Counted from the first letter of the stretch, positions 31,230 to 45,822 are shown. The stretch is DNA of 64,000 nucleotides from Steinernema hermaphroditum (GCA_030435675.1 CM059623.1:3994012-4058011); one strand, 5' to 3'. A program made the numbers and translations. Notes: generated by a model not told the origin, from the sequence alone.

Positions 31230-34200
31230 CTAGCGTTTGTCGGCCGCCTCCGAGGCCGGGTTGTCGTAGAGTGGCGGCGCGGCGCCGTGTTTCGGCGGTT
31301 TTGGAGGATAGACGAAGTCGACGTCTGTGGTGGCAGTGCCGCCGCCGTCGGAATCGCTCGTCGCTTCGAGGAGCGGACGACGCTGACTCTCGCAGCTGTC
31401 GTGGAGTTGAGAGCGACGCTTGATGGGGCGCATCGTCATGTAGTCGCTTTCCTCGAGAACCGGGTCTTCTAGAAGAGAATAGATGGAATGTTTCACCGAT
31501 TCTGAGTTTCACCTACCATTAGCGTTGTTCGTCAGCTGCTCAAGTTTGAGTCGTTCGTTTCGGAACTCTATCGCGGCGTCGACGGCATCGTCGATTCGGT
31601 CAATATTCGGAATGGCTTCTTCCGTCGTCGGAAGACACTGGATACTGTCGCCTAAGGCGGAAGAGCTCGAAAAAGCGCCGTTGGTGTGTTCGGGAACGGC
31701 GCGATCGTAGCGGCGGAGGATGCCCAATCGACCGAGCTTGAAGATGATGGTGTTCATTACATACTTTCTCCACAGGAGTTACCTGTTCAAGATCGTCCGC
31801 AGCTGACCCGTAGTGCCTGGCGGCATCGAGATTCGTACTTCCATTTCGTGTGCTCTTCCTCCAGTTACTGTGAGCCGAATCGGCCAGCGATGGAGAGCGG
31901 CTATCGCACCTTCCACCACTGCTGAGTCGTTCGTGGGTCGGTAGTGGTCGGACCTGAACCGTTGGAAGGCCAGTGAGTTGAGCGGATTCGAGGTTGGAGA
32001 ACTGAGGTCTGTAGGATCGAGGCGGGAGTGGGGGAGGCGAATCGGTAGGAGGAGCCGGCTTGTGGATAAGGGAGTGGCGGACGTCGTCTTCTTTAATCTC
32101 TGCTGATACTTTTCTCTCGTCAGCAGACTTCTTCCGGCATATACAGATGGTCAAGATGATGATGGCGATGAGAAGGCATACGACAGCTATCACGGCGACC
32201 AGTTCGATGAGACTCAGGGGCCAGAAGTGCGCCAGCAGGTCGGGGATCTTCGTCGAGCAGTTCATTCCAGTGTAGCCTCTGGCACAGAGACATTCGTAGC
32301 CGGTCTGCGAGAAATGGTTGGGGTAGCACTGGCCGTAGGGTCCACAAGGCGACGATGCGCACGGGTTCCACTGGCCGCGATGTTGACAAGTTTTTCCCGA
32401 GAACCCGGGCGGGCACATGCAGAGGAAGTCGTTGAAGAGGCTCTGACAGGCGACTCCATTCGGGCAAGGATTCGACGCACAGGCGTTCAGGTCGATTTCA
32501 CAAGTGGATCCGGAGAATCTGGCCGAACAGTGGCACTTGAAGCCGGTCACAGAAGTCGGGTCCGCCGAGCAGGTGGCGTCGTTCTGACAGGGCTGCGAGC
32601 TGCAGGGATTCGCGTCCAGGGCCGCGCATCCAATATTCACGTTGTGCAGACGGATGCCTTGACGGGTTTTCGGCAAAGTGAGGCCATCGATGGAGATTCG
32701 CCGGAAGCAGGCGGTGATCCCATCGATCACTTTCTGGGCGACGTCGCCGGCGGTTTGGTGTTCGAAAGGAACGACGGAGAACACGTCGTGGAGCACTTCG
32801 TTCTGATATTCGACGCGGGCTCCCAGAACGAGAGTCATGCCCGAGCTGTAGAGGTTGAGAACATCGCTCCCCGGGGGGCTGTAGCCTTCGCCGGAGAATG
32901 TGTCGTCGACGGTGAGGCGGGAGTGTCTTCCGCGGCGGGACACCTTTAGGACGTGCCATTTACCGTCGGAGATCCGGAGATGGGGAACTCGAGCGACTCC
33001 CTCGCCTGTGCCACAATCCCAGCGGTATTCGGCATAGCCATCGACCTGGAAAAATGGAAATGAAGCAAAATTATGAGATTCTTTTAATACAGAAATAGAT
33101 GAAAATAAGTTCATTGATATGAACCAGATTTTTGGTCTTGGATCTAAGCCTCATTTTTATTATTTTATAGGCAAACTTACCAATCGGATCTGATGGAAAT
33201 CGGACTTTCCTCTGGCGTGCATAATCGTCGAATCCATGCTTAAGGTCTTCAGCTCCACAGACAGTTCCAATCGTCTCTCCAACGAGGTGGAAATGGTCAT
33301 GTGAACGTAGCCGTCGCCAGCCACGCTCAGCTCGGCCGTCTGCGAGCAATCCCTCTCGCCCTCACAGGCCATCTCAGCGCATCGTTCACCCTTTCTTCCC
33401 GGTGGGCAGACACATCGGAATCCCGGCTCCTCCACGGTGGAGATGCACATCTCCTCTTTGGAACACTGCTCTCTGGAGCATCGATCCACCGCGACATCGC
33501 ATCTTCGTCCACCGTAACCTTCCTTGCAGATGCATTCGAAAGTTCTTTTGTGTCGCGGCGAGATGAACGTGTCATACTCGGTGAAGTCGCCCGAAGATTC
33601 CAGCCACAGACGATCCCGACACTCTCCCTTCACGCACAGGTCCCTTCGGCAGACTTCTGTGGTCAACGAGATGATTTCAAGATTGGAAGAGTCGGATATG
33701 TCGACGGCGCTTTGTTCGAGACGCTGTCTAACGTGGATGGGTCTGAGGTAGCCCCGGGCATCGCCGCGGGATACGGTAAAGAGGACTTCCAAATCGGTCG
33801 ATCCTTTCTCCATGTTCCTTCTCTTCCGATACCGTAGTCTGTGACTGTGATGGCGATCGGCCGGGATCTCTTGAAGCGACAAAATCCGCACATGAGTAGG
33901 CTGGACGTTGAGGTGCTTGGCCACCGTTTTGTGGAAGGCTTCCATGTGGTTTTCGAGGAATCTCGCGCCGTTCATGTTCTTGACTCTGATGCTGATCGAA
34001 TGGTCCAGGGCATCTTGATCTACCGAGCTCACGTCGACAATGACCGGAGCTCCAACGTTGTATTTTCCGTCGGTTACGGTAACGTTGAGTCGGTAGATTC
34101 CGGCAAGAAGATCGGGCTGGGCGATGAGGGCGCCGGAATCGGGATCGATACGGAATCCCTCGACATCGGGACGAATACTGTAGCGCAGCATGTCGCCTTT

Positions 34201-37200
34201 GTCGCGGTCTTCGGCCTTCACCACTCCGATTCGGCCTCCAAGGAATTCACCCATTACCGTATTCAACGTGATAACCATGGAGCTGACAGTTGGAGGATGG
34301 CGACTTTGCTCCTTGACGTATACAGTAACCGGGCATTGAGAGGACAGGTTTCCAGCGTCATAGGCCGTGGCTGTCAGCTTGTAGGTCTTCTTCGTCAGCT
34401 TCTTGGACTTATGGAAGAGATTCAGATTCTTATCCATCGAAAATCTGTCCGATCCTTCGCCAGAAAGTTCCACCCTGAAGGGGGCTCCATTTCCAGCTCC
34501 GTCCTTGTCCAGCACGACCATTTGGAGAAGGGGAAGCTTCGGATCGGTGCCTTCTTGGATCACAGCCGTCAGATTGCAGATTTCGAATTGTGGATGGTTG
34601 TCGTTGACGTCCAGTACCGTAATCTTGACGGTGGTATTTGCCTTCAAGGGTGGCTCTCCCCCATCGGAGGCTTCGACGACGAATTCGTAGGACTTCTTCG
34701 ATTCGTAGTCGATTTCCGTCTTTGTCAGGATCTGCCCTTCGACGATTTCGAAGACGTCGCCCTCTTCACCATGGATACGGTAAGCGACGCTACCGTAGTG
34801 GGCACTGTCCGCATCATGCGCTTCGACTTTGAGAACCTTCGATCCAATCCGGATGTTTTCTTCGATCTTCCCATGGAATTCCTTCGAAGCGAACTTCGGG
34901 GCGTTGTCGTTGACGTCTAGGACTTCCACCGTAATCTTGGCTTCGGTGGACAGGGGTGGTTGACCGTTGTCGGAGGCTACAACGAAAAAGACCACTTCAG
35001 GGGTCACCTCGAAGTCGATCTCCTTCTTCAAAGTGATCTGCCCGGCTTTGTCATCGATTTCAAAGTGAGGATGGGGCTCCTTCATGGTGTAAGTGATCTG
35101 ATGATTGTGGTTGTCCACGTCCACAGCCTTCACCCTCAACAACGCGAATCCGACCTTTTCGCTTTCGAGCATCTGCACGCGGTGCTCTTTCTTTTCAAAG
35201 ACAGGGGCGTTGTCGTTCTCGTCAGCTACTTGAACGTGTACCGTAGTCCTATCGGATAGGTTCTCGGAGTCCTTCGCCATCACTTCCAGGACGTACAGGC
35301 TCTTCTCTTCGCGATCGAAGGGCCTCGTCGCCCTTATGGCTCCGGTCTCGGCGTCGATCTCAAAGCCATCGTAGTCTTCTTTGAGCGAGTAGGTCACAGT
35401 AGATTCGGGATCGATCGCCTCGACTCGTAGAAGGTATACGGTAGCGTTTAGGTTCTCCTTCACTGTGGCGTTGTACTGGGAGTGCGTGAACTTCGGCGCG
35501 TTGTCGTTGACGTCTTCGATGAGGACCTTGAATTCCTGTACGCAGAAAGTTCCTTTGGCTTTTACGAGCACCAAGTCGTAGCTCTTTCTTCGCTCATAGT
35601 CGAGTTCCTTGGAAACGACAAGGTGTTCGCCGACTACAGTGAAGTCATCACCGGAGATGTTGAATCCTAAGCCTTGGAGCTTGGCGATCTTGGTGCCCCT
35701 AGGCGAATCTTCCTTGATCTTCAGGGTCTTCTGACCGGACTTGCACGGATCCTTAGTGACGCTCTTGAGCTTTACGTAGACTTTAGTTTCGGTGGAGTGT
35801 TTTCCGTCGAATGCAAGAAGCTTAAGTTCGATGCGCTTCTGAAGAGTCTTCGGAGGATCCTTGGCAAGAAGAATCGTGTGACCGGAGACGTTGAAAAGAC
35901 CGAAGTTGTTTCCCTCGATGAGCGATAGTTCAATCTCGTTATTTGGAGGCAAATCGTCGTCCGTGATCTTGGGCTTCAGAACTTCTTGACCTTTGGATGC
36001 CTTGTCCAGATCCAGGCTAACATCATAGGACTCCTTGTCAAATACCGGTGGCGAATCGTTGATATCCTTGACATTGACCGTCACGTCGTATTTCGAACTA
36101 AGCCCTCCTTCGTCGGTGGCCAGAACCTTTAGCTTGTACTGGTCCTTCTGCTCCCTGTCCAGTTCGTCTTTAACCATGAGCCATCCAGTTTCGCGGTCCA
36201 TGTGGAAGGGCGCGGCTTCTTGCTCGTTGATGGAGAAGTAGATCCTCGAGTTGGGGCCTTGGTCGCGGTCGGTTGCCGAGAAAACGGCTATGCTTGTACC
36301 GACTGGAGCGTCTTCCGTTACAGACAAGCTGAAAATAAAGAATGGGTATTTTGTGAAACAGAAAAGATGAGTGTACCTGTCATAGATGCCTTGGAAAACA
36401 GGGGCATTGTCGTTAACGTCAGTCAGACGTATGGTGCACACAGCTACTTGTTCGGCTTTGTTTTCGCTGGTGAGACGGACAAGGAATCTGTAGACGTCTT
36501 GGCGTTCCCGGTCCAGTTTCTGCGAGACGATGAGGCGACCTTTTGCGCTGTCTAGGGAGAAGGGGATGTTGTCCGATGGACTGGCGATGGAGAACTGGAC
36601 CTTAGAGTTGGAATCTGAACATTTTTTTGGGGTTGAATTTCATTCAGAGGCTGAGATACTTACAGTTCTGATCGATCTGCAACCATCCGACGACAGTTCC
36701 GATCTGAGCCTCTTCGTCTACTGTAAAGAAGTAGTGCGACATTCCGAAGCGCACCACTTCCACGCCGTTCCCAACGACTTTGACCGTAACCTGCATCTCG
36801 CTTTGATGCGGAGGATTGGCGAGATCGCTGGCCCTTACGAAGAAGGTTAACTTCTCGCCTTCGACTTTAGCCAGCGATTTCCGGAGAGTAATAAGGCCTT
36901 GGCGAGGATGGATAGTGAAGTAGCGAGCCGACTTCGAATCGTCGGCGACGATCGAATATTCCACTTGGTCGTTCTCATCCTTGTCCACGGCCATGACCAC
37001 TGCCACCAGCTCTCCTACGGTAATGCCCGCGTTCACGCTGACTTCGATGCCTCCCGTGGAGCCGATGAACTCCGGAGCGTTGTCGTTGGCGTCCAGGACG
37101 TGCAGGACGAGTGTGGAGAAGGCGGAGCGCTGTCGCGCATCCCTGGCCACCAGTGGCAGCCGCCACACCTGCTGCTTCTCATAGTCGAGGACGTCCCTCG

Positions 37201-40200
37201 CGTAGATACGACCGGAATGCTCGTCGACATAGACAGGCCATGTCGGATCCTCCGGCTGCGTGGTTCCTCCCATCGAGTACCGTATCGGAGGCAAGCCTCC
37301 AACGGCTTCTACTACCGCAATAGCTGTTGAGTTCGTGATCGGGCGATTCTCTTTCACCGAAGCGGAGTAGACGGATTGACGGAATCGCGGAGGCGGCCAC
37401 AATGCTCCGGAGATGGAGAAGGTGACTTCCAGGTGCCCATAGGCGGTGTAGAGCCCGTCGGAGACGGAGACGTTCAGCCGCTTCACTCGGTCGAATTCCA
37501 GATCTTCGGACTCAACAGGCCGAGCGAGCCGGACCACGCCGGTGTGATGATCCAGCGTAAAGAGGGTTTCGTCGCCGTCGATCACAGAGTAGAGGAATCT
37601 GGCGCCATCGGGAAGGTTCGTCACCGTATCCACATCTTCGGCATTCATATGGGCGACGAACTGACCGGCTTTGAGATCGTCGAAAAGCGTCAATTTCACA
37701 TAGGGCTGCTTGAAGAAGGGCGCGTGGTCGTTGGCGTCTTCTACCGTAATCTGAAGCCACGCTTCACTGGCCAGCTGGTCCTCGTCCGAAGCGCGAATCC
37801 TGAATCGATATTCTCTCACTTCTTCGTAGTCCAACTGCTTGGCCAGCTGGATCTGTCCGGCGTCGTCTACCGTAGCCACAGTAGCGTTCGGCCCCACAAT
37901 CATGTAAGCGATGTTCGATTCGCCGTCGTCGGGATCGGTGGCCGTTACAGTAGTCAAAACAGTGCCGACGTGTGTGGCCTCATTCACAGAGATGTGATAG
38001 AGTGGTCGATCGAACTTCGGTGGGTTGTCGTTGACGTCATCCACCGTAATCTTTACAGAAGTGGTGGCAGAAATATTCGATCTTGTGACGTCGATGGCAG
38101 CTACCGTAAGACTGTAGTCCTTGATGTTTTCACGGTCGATCAGTCCATTTTTGCGAACGGTAATGAGGCCAGATTCGGTGCCAATTTCGAAATGCTTCTG
38201 AGCATCTCCTTCCCGAATGACAAACATGATCGTTCCGCCGACGTTGCTGAGCGCTCTTACGGTAGCGACTACAGTACCGGTGGGGGCATCCTCGGAGACA
38301 TGAGCCAGGTATTTGCTGTGAGAGAAGATCGGTGTCGACCGGTCGACGAATTGGAGGACGACTTTCTCTTCAGATTTCAGGGGTTCGCTCCCTTGGTCTA
38401 GGGCTTCCACAGTGAATTCCAGTTTCGAAGTCATGGCGGCCGATGGAACGGCCTTGGCGATGGTGATGCGTCCGTCGAACTTGTTGATCTTGAGGAAGGA
38501 TGGCGCGTCTTTTCCGAGTTTGTACCGTACGAGGCCGTTCATTCCATGGTCCGCGTCGATAGCCTTCACGCTTAGGATCTTCTCGCCCACTTTGCTGTCT
38601 TGGGAGATCTGAAATGGAATCTTTAGTGGATGATCTATTTGAGTTTAAGCCTACCACAGCATCGTAAGGAGTATTGATAAATTGAGGCGGCGAGTCGTTC
38701 ACATCGACCACGTTGATAACCAACACACATCTGCAGTATCTTTGGTGATTCTTCGACGATTTTGCTTCGATGAGTAGCTCCAGTTGAGGCGTTTCTTCGC
38801 GGTCAAGCACGACGCCCTCTTTGAGAGATAGGATTCCAGAGGCCGAATCGATAGAAAACTGCGACTGCGGATTGGAGATATGGTAGCAGATGGTCTCTCC
38901 GGGTAGGAGGCCTTTGGCTCGAGCCGTGAAGAGCTTCGTTGGCCCTTTGGTGGTGGCGTTCTCGACCACGTCGATACGATAGACTTGCTCGCCGAAGTGA
39001 AGTGAGTCCCGATTGATCGTCAAGTTGGCTACAGTAATCTTCACATCGGAGTGAGCACTTTGGATTCCGTCGGAAACGATGAAGTGCAAGTCGAAACTTG
39101 ACGCCTTGCCGAGTTCCGTGTTGTTGCCGACCACGGTAACGACTCCGTCATGAGCCCCGATGAAGAACAGCGGGGAAGGAGTCATCGAATACCGTAGCTT
39201 TCCTACAGTATCCTCATCGACCGCCTCGATTCTGGCCACTTCAAAGCCGGAAACGGTAGGGAGATGGAGGATGATCTGAGAGCCAGAAACAGGCGAGACG
39301 ATCTTCGGAGCAATGTTGTTGATGTCGACGATGCGTACGATGACCAGCGCTGGTACGGTAGCGGATCGGGGTGGATTTCCCATGTCGCTGGCCTGTACGT
39401 AGAAAGACCACTTCTCGTGTTGGGCGTAGTCGATGGGTTTGACGGCTCGGACTGCACCGGACACGAAGTCGACGGTGAAGTAGGGCTCGTTCGGGGAGAT
39501 GATACGGTAGTTGACCATGCCGTTAGGACCGTGGTCGGCGTCATAGGCGTGTACGATGAGGGGCGATGTGGTGTTCTCGAAGAAGACCGGCGAGCCTGAA
39601 ATTGACAAAGTAGTTTCATTTGAAAGGACCACACGCGTCGGTAGGTCGAAAAAAAAAATGAAATATAGCTTTTTCGTATAAAGCACGTACCATTTGTCGC
39701 GTTTTCCTGGATATAAGCGTAGTATACGGTAGAGTTGAAGCTTGGAGCATGCTCATTTCCAGCCACCACCTTCACCACGATCTTCGCATGGTTCTGGCGT
39801 CCCCACGTGGTCTTCGCTGTCACATTACACGTGATCGTCTCCTTCTGGAAGAGCTTCTTCGCCAGTGTCACCGCTCCAGAAGCACGGTGCACTTCCAGTT
39901 CTTTGCATTCCGGATTCAGATTGTAGTATACGGTAGAGGACGACTCAGCGTTGACCACGAGAATGACATCGCCAAACTTGGACGTGGTCTTGATGGTCGA
40001 TTGGTAGACGCCTCTCGAGAATTCAACGGTCGAGTTGTAGCTGTTTTCCATGGAAATAAGGCGTACGGTAGTCGTGGAACTCATGGGGAAAGCGCCAGAA
40101 TCGGTGGCCCGAATAGTTAGGAGAGCTTCGACGAAGTTGTTCGCGTCTCTGGTTAGCTTGATCGTTCCTTCGACGGGGTCGATTTCGAACAGGCCGTTCT

Positions 40201-43200
40201 CGTTTCCACTGGCGATCGAGTACTTGACCACTCCATTGGCGTTCGAATCGCTGTCGTGGGCGTGCACTCTTATCAACTCAGCCCCCTTCACGGCTCGGCT
40301 CGAGTCGAGGCTTACAATGTACCCAGGCTTCAGGAACCTCGGTGCCGAATCGTTCTCTTCTCGCAGGTCGACATTCACCATTGTGGCGTTTACCCCTCCG
40401 CCGCTTCGTGCCAAGACCACAACAGAGAAGTTCCGAGAAACTTGACCATCGAAAGGTTCGATGGCGATGAGATTTCCGGTGGTTTGCTCGATTCGGAGTC
40501 TCTCTCCGGCGGCGACGTTATCTACCGAGTGAATCGAATAGATGACCTCTTCTTTGGGTATGGTAGTGGCTTTGACGGAGAAGAAGGTGGTGCCGACTGG
40601 AATTTTCTCAGAGATTTCCACATCGTAGTGCGATCGATCGAAGAAGGGCTTCGCATTTGAGCTTCTTGAGATCTTAAGACTAACACTTCCGGCTACCGTA
40701 GACAATCCGTCGGTGACAGAGAATCCGAGCAGAATTTTTGAAGTTTCTGCTGGAAGCAAACGGAGCGATTTGGCGACTTCCAGTCCTCCGTGATCGACTC
40801 TCAAAGCGAAGAACTCGGTGAAGTTCTCCAGCTTCCAGAAGAGGTGATCTCCGTCGGCGTCGGTCGCTTCCAACAAGGTCACCGTCGTCCCAACGGCTTC
40901 TTTATCAGAGATGGTAAGTTCAGTGGGGACGTTCACGAGCTTCGGACTTCGGTTCTTCTTTTTGGGTCCGTTCTCGACAGCAGTTAGAATCACAGAGGTG
41001 TTGGTGGAGAGGGAAGGCATCCCGCGGTCGGTGGCGGTGACCTGGAGGGCGATCTGCTCTCCAGCTTTGATGGGCTTTTTCGTCGAGATCTGGCCGAGAT
41101 GATCGATGGTGAATCCTTTGGGTTTTACGGAGTAGTCGATCTCGGCGTTGATTCCTTCGTCGAAGTCGGAGGCGTAAACTCTGAAATTGTAAAGATGAAG
41201 CTGGTTCAGTTTAGTCCGTCAGGAGGTTTGATACAGAAGGGCCTTATAATGAGTAGGCTCAGAAGTGGGCCCAATCTTACCTTCCCACAACACCCGTAAC
41301 GCCAGCTTGAACATTGATATTGTAGACAGCTTGGGCGAAGACCGGAGCATTGTCGTTCAGATCTGACACGTTCACCACAACGATTACGGTGTTGCAAAGA
41401 GGTGATTGGGCCTGGTCGCACACTTGAACATGCAGTTCATGCTCACTTTGACGCTCTCTGTCCAGTTTGCGCTGTCCAGTGACAACATAGCCTAAACCAT
41501 ATTTGCATTATCCACCATCCCTGCCGTTCCTACCAGTGTTGTCATCTACTCTGAAGTGACTCTGTGGATTTCCCTTGACAATCGAATAGCGGAGATCGGC
41601 GCCGTTTTTGGTTTTCGGCTGCTCGTCCACGTCCCACGCTTCCACTTTTACCACTACCGTATTTTCGACCGAATTCTCAGGGATCGACGCAAAGTAGATG
41701 GGCTCTTTGATGTGAGGGAGGTGGTCGTTCTGATCGGCTACTTTGACGAAAACGTGCGCTACGGAGGAGAGCGGAACGACGGCTGAGTCTTCGGCGGATA
41801 CGGTAAGCCAGAAGTGGGAGTTTTGTTCGCGATCGAGGATGGCGTTCGTTCGGATCACTCCTATAAATGGGTCATTATAAAAGAGCAGAACATTGTCTTG
41901 TTTTCAGAGATCTATTTGCTTAAGTTATCACAAAAAGAAAGGGGTATTATGATATCTTACCATTCTCGTTTATCTCGAACAGTCCCAATCCAGACCCACC
42001 AATGATCGAATATCGAATCTCCTCGTTAGGATTGTCCTGATCGGTTGCCTTCAGCTTCAAAACTTCTGTTCCTTCAGGCAAATTTTCTAAAGTGTATCAT
42101 TTCGGCTTTGAGCAAAACTAAAAGGTCCATTTACCATTGACCGTAACGTCGTACACCATATCGGAATCGCCGAACCGAGGAGGGTTCAGATTCTCGTTGA
42201 CATCGGACAGTTCCACCACAACGTGACACGTTGTCGACAGGAAAGGGTTTCCATTGTCGCTGACGTCCACGCTGAGATTGTAGAGAGCTCTGGTCTCGTA
42301 GTCAAGGGTCTTTTCGGAGTCGACAAATAGACAACCAGAGCTTCGGTCGATGGAGAAAGGGAGCTTCTCGCCTCCAGAAGTCAGTCCAAAGTTGAGGCGT
42401 CCGTTGTCGCCGATATCAGCATCGGATGCCGCTACGCAGCCCACCAACGCCCTATTTGGCCAATCTTCGGGTATCGACATCTTCTGGTTTAGACTGTGAC
42501 ACTTGGGTGCGTTGTCATTGACATCCTCCAGGGATACGGTAAAATTGACGAATGCGAAATTGGGAGGGTTTCCTCGATCGATGGCCATCAGAGTGAAGAC
42601 GTTTTCGGAGGAGTCTTCGCGATCGAATTTTCCCAGTACCGTAACCACTCCCGAGTCGGGATCGATAGCCAGGCGATCGTCGACCGACGCGATGCGGTAT
42701 TCGACTTTACCGTTTCTACCGTAATCGGCATCGGTGGCCGAAACGATGAGGAGCTTCTCACCGGGAAGGACGTTCTCTGGGATTACGGCATGATAGTGGT
42801 TCTTTTCGAAGACTGGAGCGTGGTTGTTGGCGTCATTGATGCGGATCTTCAGCTTCTGGCTGGTAGTCGCCGGCGGATCATTCCTGTCACTGGCGGTTAC
42901 GGTAAGTTCGTAGTCGATGTAGTCCATCTTAGAGGCTGGATGTTGGTCAAAGATCGCCGCCAGGTCAGAGAGAACTGTGATAACTCCAGTTAAGGCGTCC
43001 ACAGTGAAGAAATCGTCGTTTGTGGAATAGTGCACCAAACCGGAGTAGCCGAAGTCTGGGTCTCGGGCGTATATGGTAGTGACAGTAGAGCCGATGGGAG
43101 TGTCTTCGTCGACTTGGATAAGACCAGAAGAAAGGGCATCGAAGACAGGTGGACTGTTGGAGATTTTGGGTGTCGTGATAGGTTTTCCGGTGATTGTCAA

Positions 43201-45533
43201 CTCAGTGTGGTTCAAAGATAAGATCAGTTCGATCCTGGAGAATCGAGGCAAAGGCCAGCCATTGTCGAAGGCGTCGATTGAAAGATTCCAAGCCTTAGGG
43301 GAGGCAGGTAGCTTCTTGATTATAGAGACCTGAAACGGGGTTTTAGAGAAGGAAATCTTTCAAATTTCTTACCTTTCCAGTGAGATGATCCACTCCAAAA
43401 TACTGTTTGACCTTTTCATCCATCTCATTGGCCAGCATGAAAACGACTCGATCACCATCTTCATCCTTAGCCTCAAGATCGACTATCTCAAAGTTCTCGT
43501 AATCCTTTGGCAGACTGATCTTTTTCTCTTCGAACTCGGTCCATTTCGGTGCAACCCTGTTGGTTCTGTGGATGACCACTTCAACTCGGAGTTCAGCTTC
43601 TTGTTTTGAGTCGGAGATCTAGATGACGAATTCATGAGAGCTCTACAATGTACGTTACCTTAGCCCGAATGGTGAATTTGTAGTTTTCCTTTTCCAGCTT
43701 GTCCTTCACCCTCAGCACTCCAGTTTTCTCGTTCAAAAGAAACGGGAGGGCTTCCTTGGAGGCCAGCTCGTAGATCACCGTATCCGTCCTCAGTATGCTG
43801 TGCGCCTCAAAACGGCCTATGACGTAATTGACCGGTACTGAGTCGTTGACATAGTATACGGTAGGCAGCGGTGTGAACGACACAGTGGAGTCCCTTTCTA
43901 CGTCTATCGAGATCTGCTTCGAAGCATTTCGGCCAACTCTGGACACGTCCCAAGCGAACAGGTCCACTTGGAGACGGTCAGATTGAGAAGGACCGAGGAA
44001 CTTCAACATCCAGGTGCTTCTTGAGGGCTTCTCTCGCAGCAACAAGAAGGGAGCGTCGTCGTTGGCGATGATAAGCTCGGCGAGTCCTTCAGGTACCTGA
44101 GATACCCTCAAAATTGCAGCTACTTGAGCTCCTCTGCTCGCTTGGATCTTCCCTAATTCGGCCTCTATCCTAACTTGTGGCTTTTCTGCTTCATGAACTT
44201 CGATGGTTACGGTGGCCGTGATTCCACCAGGAAAACGTGGGGCCACGGAGAATAGTCTCGAGGCGCGATCCTCTGCTTGCACGACCAGAGTGTAGGTGCC
44301 CTTAGGAGGGCTGCTGAGCACGCGAATCCATCCGGAGACGGGATCGACGTGGAAGTGTGGAGAGCGCTCCTTCAGAGAGAAGTAGAGCTCGCCGTTGAGA
44401 CCAACGTCGGCGTCGCTCGCGTTCACTTGCAGAATCTGCGCGAACTGTGGAGTGTTTGTGTCGATGGAGGCGGTGTAGGAGGGCTGCGCGAAGAAGGGCC
44501 ACACGTCGTTGAGGTCGTTGACGCGGATATGCACTCGGGCGGTAGTTTCGAGGTTGGCGTTGTTGCAACGTCGGCAGATTGCTTTGACTACGAGGTCGTA
44601 GGAGTCCTGAAAATGGGGTGGATTGTTTTCGATACCCTCATAACTAGAATTTCCGATTTTATTCAACTCATTCAAGTCAACTTCTGCAACCCTTTTCTTA
44701 ACAGATTTGAGCGATAATTACAAAAAGTAAATTCATCATGGAGCCAGTTCTAAGAACAAAAAATAAATAAATGGACTAAATAAATGGAATAAATGCGGAT
44801 TCGAACCCGCATCGAACGTTCCATCCCAAAAGGGAACTGTAGAGGAGTGAGCGGCGTACGTGAGAATCTGCCTGTCTACTACCTCTCCTAGCTGTCTTTG
44901 TCTACCCTTGTGTTCAGGTGTCATGCCTCCTCGACTGAGAGCGGCCTATCAGTTATCTTCAGTTACTTTCCCAACTTTCCCAAATACTTTCCCAACTTTC
45001 CCCATACTTTCCCAAAAACAGTTGGATTTTGTCTTGGGACTAATTTCGAAAAAACAGTTGGATTTTGTCGGTGGGACTAATTTCGAGCCCTATTCCTATC
45101 AAACACTATATATATACACATTATATTTATCATTTCGGAAAGAAACCGCAGTTTCACCACCGCTGAGTCGTGAGGTCGGCAAGAAAGATATAAAACGACT
45201 CACCCTGACTTCTCGATTGAGCAATCCATGCCGTATCCTAAAAAAGGCAAAGTCGCCGACGATCTGATGTTGAGCCTCGAAGCTGCGCTGTTTGTCACCC
45301 TCAACGATCTTGAACTTGATTTTCGCATCGGGCACCGGCAGAACCACCCCGACCCGCGTCGTCTGTCCCTGTTCGGAGAGGACTCGGCCTCTGACAGCTT
45401 CCATGAGCGTCATATTGTATGAGGGCTGCGTGAACTGGAACATCGAAGAGACGCGGTTGGGGCCATGGTGCTTGCGCGCCGCTGCCTCGCGGATGCCGAG
45501 GCAGCAGCAGAGCAGCAGAAGAAGCACGTGCAT
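31230..45533 (-). CDS. cdh-4: Fat-like protocadherin, probable cdh-4 orthologue
   Basis: Fifteen exons (45533-45204, 44606-43659, 43618-43373, 43329-42135, 42086-41961, 41860-41534, 41491-41281, 41180-39691, 39595-38655, 38608-36664, 36614-36377, 36328-33181, 33045-31783, 31736-31517, 31468-31230) join in frame to 4,288 residues. A signal peptide (HVLLLLLCCCLGIREAAA) is followed by about 31 cadherin repeats, many with Ca2+-binding DVNDNAP and A.D.D motifs. EGF-like Cys modules, a laminin-G-like domain and further EGFs (NPCSSQPCQNDATC; NACASNPCPNGVAC) come next, then one TM segment (LIELVAVIAVVCLLIAIIIL). The cytoplasmic tail of about 300 residues has Pro-rich PPPLPPRS and ends EAADKR. Size and architecture match C. 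elegans CDH-4 (about 4,300 residues) better than the shorter CDH-3. Fat-like cadherins act in cell adhesion, axon guidance and planar polarity. Intron 1 (600 bp) carries a SINE; others are 34-134 bp. Confidence 0.92.
44745..44945 (-). repeat. tRNA-derived repeat in intron 1 of the cadherin gene
   Basis: The minus strand carries box B (GGTTCGAATCC, near 44795) and, upstream of it, the block 'tagacaggcagattctcacgt...gctcactcctctac' that also occurs at 19640-19745 on the plus strand. Immediately beside it, 44970-45085 has short tandem words (ttcccaacttt; 'acagttggattttgtc' twice). Confidence 0.65.
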
Positions 45534-45822
45534 GTCAGCACTGCAACATTTCAGAGTCTGAAACGGAAGTGATGAGGTCGACGCTGAGTCACGAAGCTGT
45601 AAAAAGGATCGATTTCGCGCAGCAAACGTGTTCCGGTCAGTCGGAGGCGACGCCGCGGACGTAATCGACGGTGGTACGGTAATTAATTGCACGATCAATC
45701 AAAACTCGATCGATGAGGAGGAGGCGAATTCGCCTCTCGCGCGCTGGTCATCGGTTTGTTTGCGGCGACGCCAAATATTTGCGTTTGCAATGTGAGATCA
45801 GCGGAGATAACAATAGAAAGTG
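45534..45822. promoter_or_regulatory. Divergent upstream region of the cadherin gene
   Basis: 290 bp between the cadherin start (minus) and the candidate small gene (plus). GC-rich near the cadherin start, with a TACGGTA heptamer at about 45674. No TATA box recognised. Confidence 0.4.

Noticed and set aside
33841..34920. A 359-codon plus-strand open frame
   Set aside because: It is antisense to cadherin repeats of cdh-4; the minus frame has the conserved DVNDNAP motifs, and the plus frame is a by-product of its composition. The same applies to the other long plus-strand frames between 31 and 45 kb.
39700..39940. TACSGTA heptamers as a simple result of repeated cadherin Thr-Val strands
   Set aside because: Rejected as a full explanation because the heptamer also appears in the other two codon registers (for example Tyr-Arg near 39508 and Arg-Tyr near 38521) and in flanking non-coding DNA.
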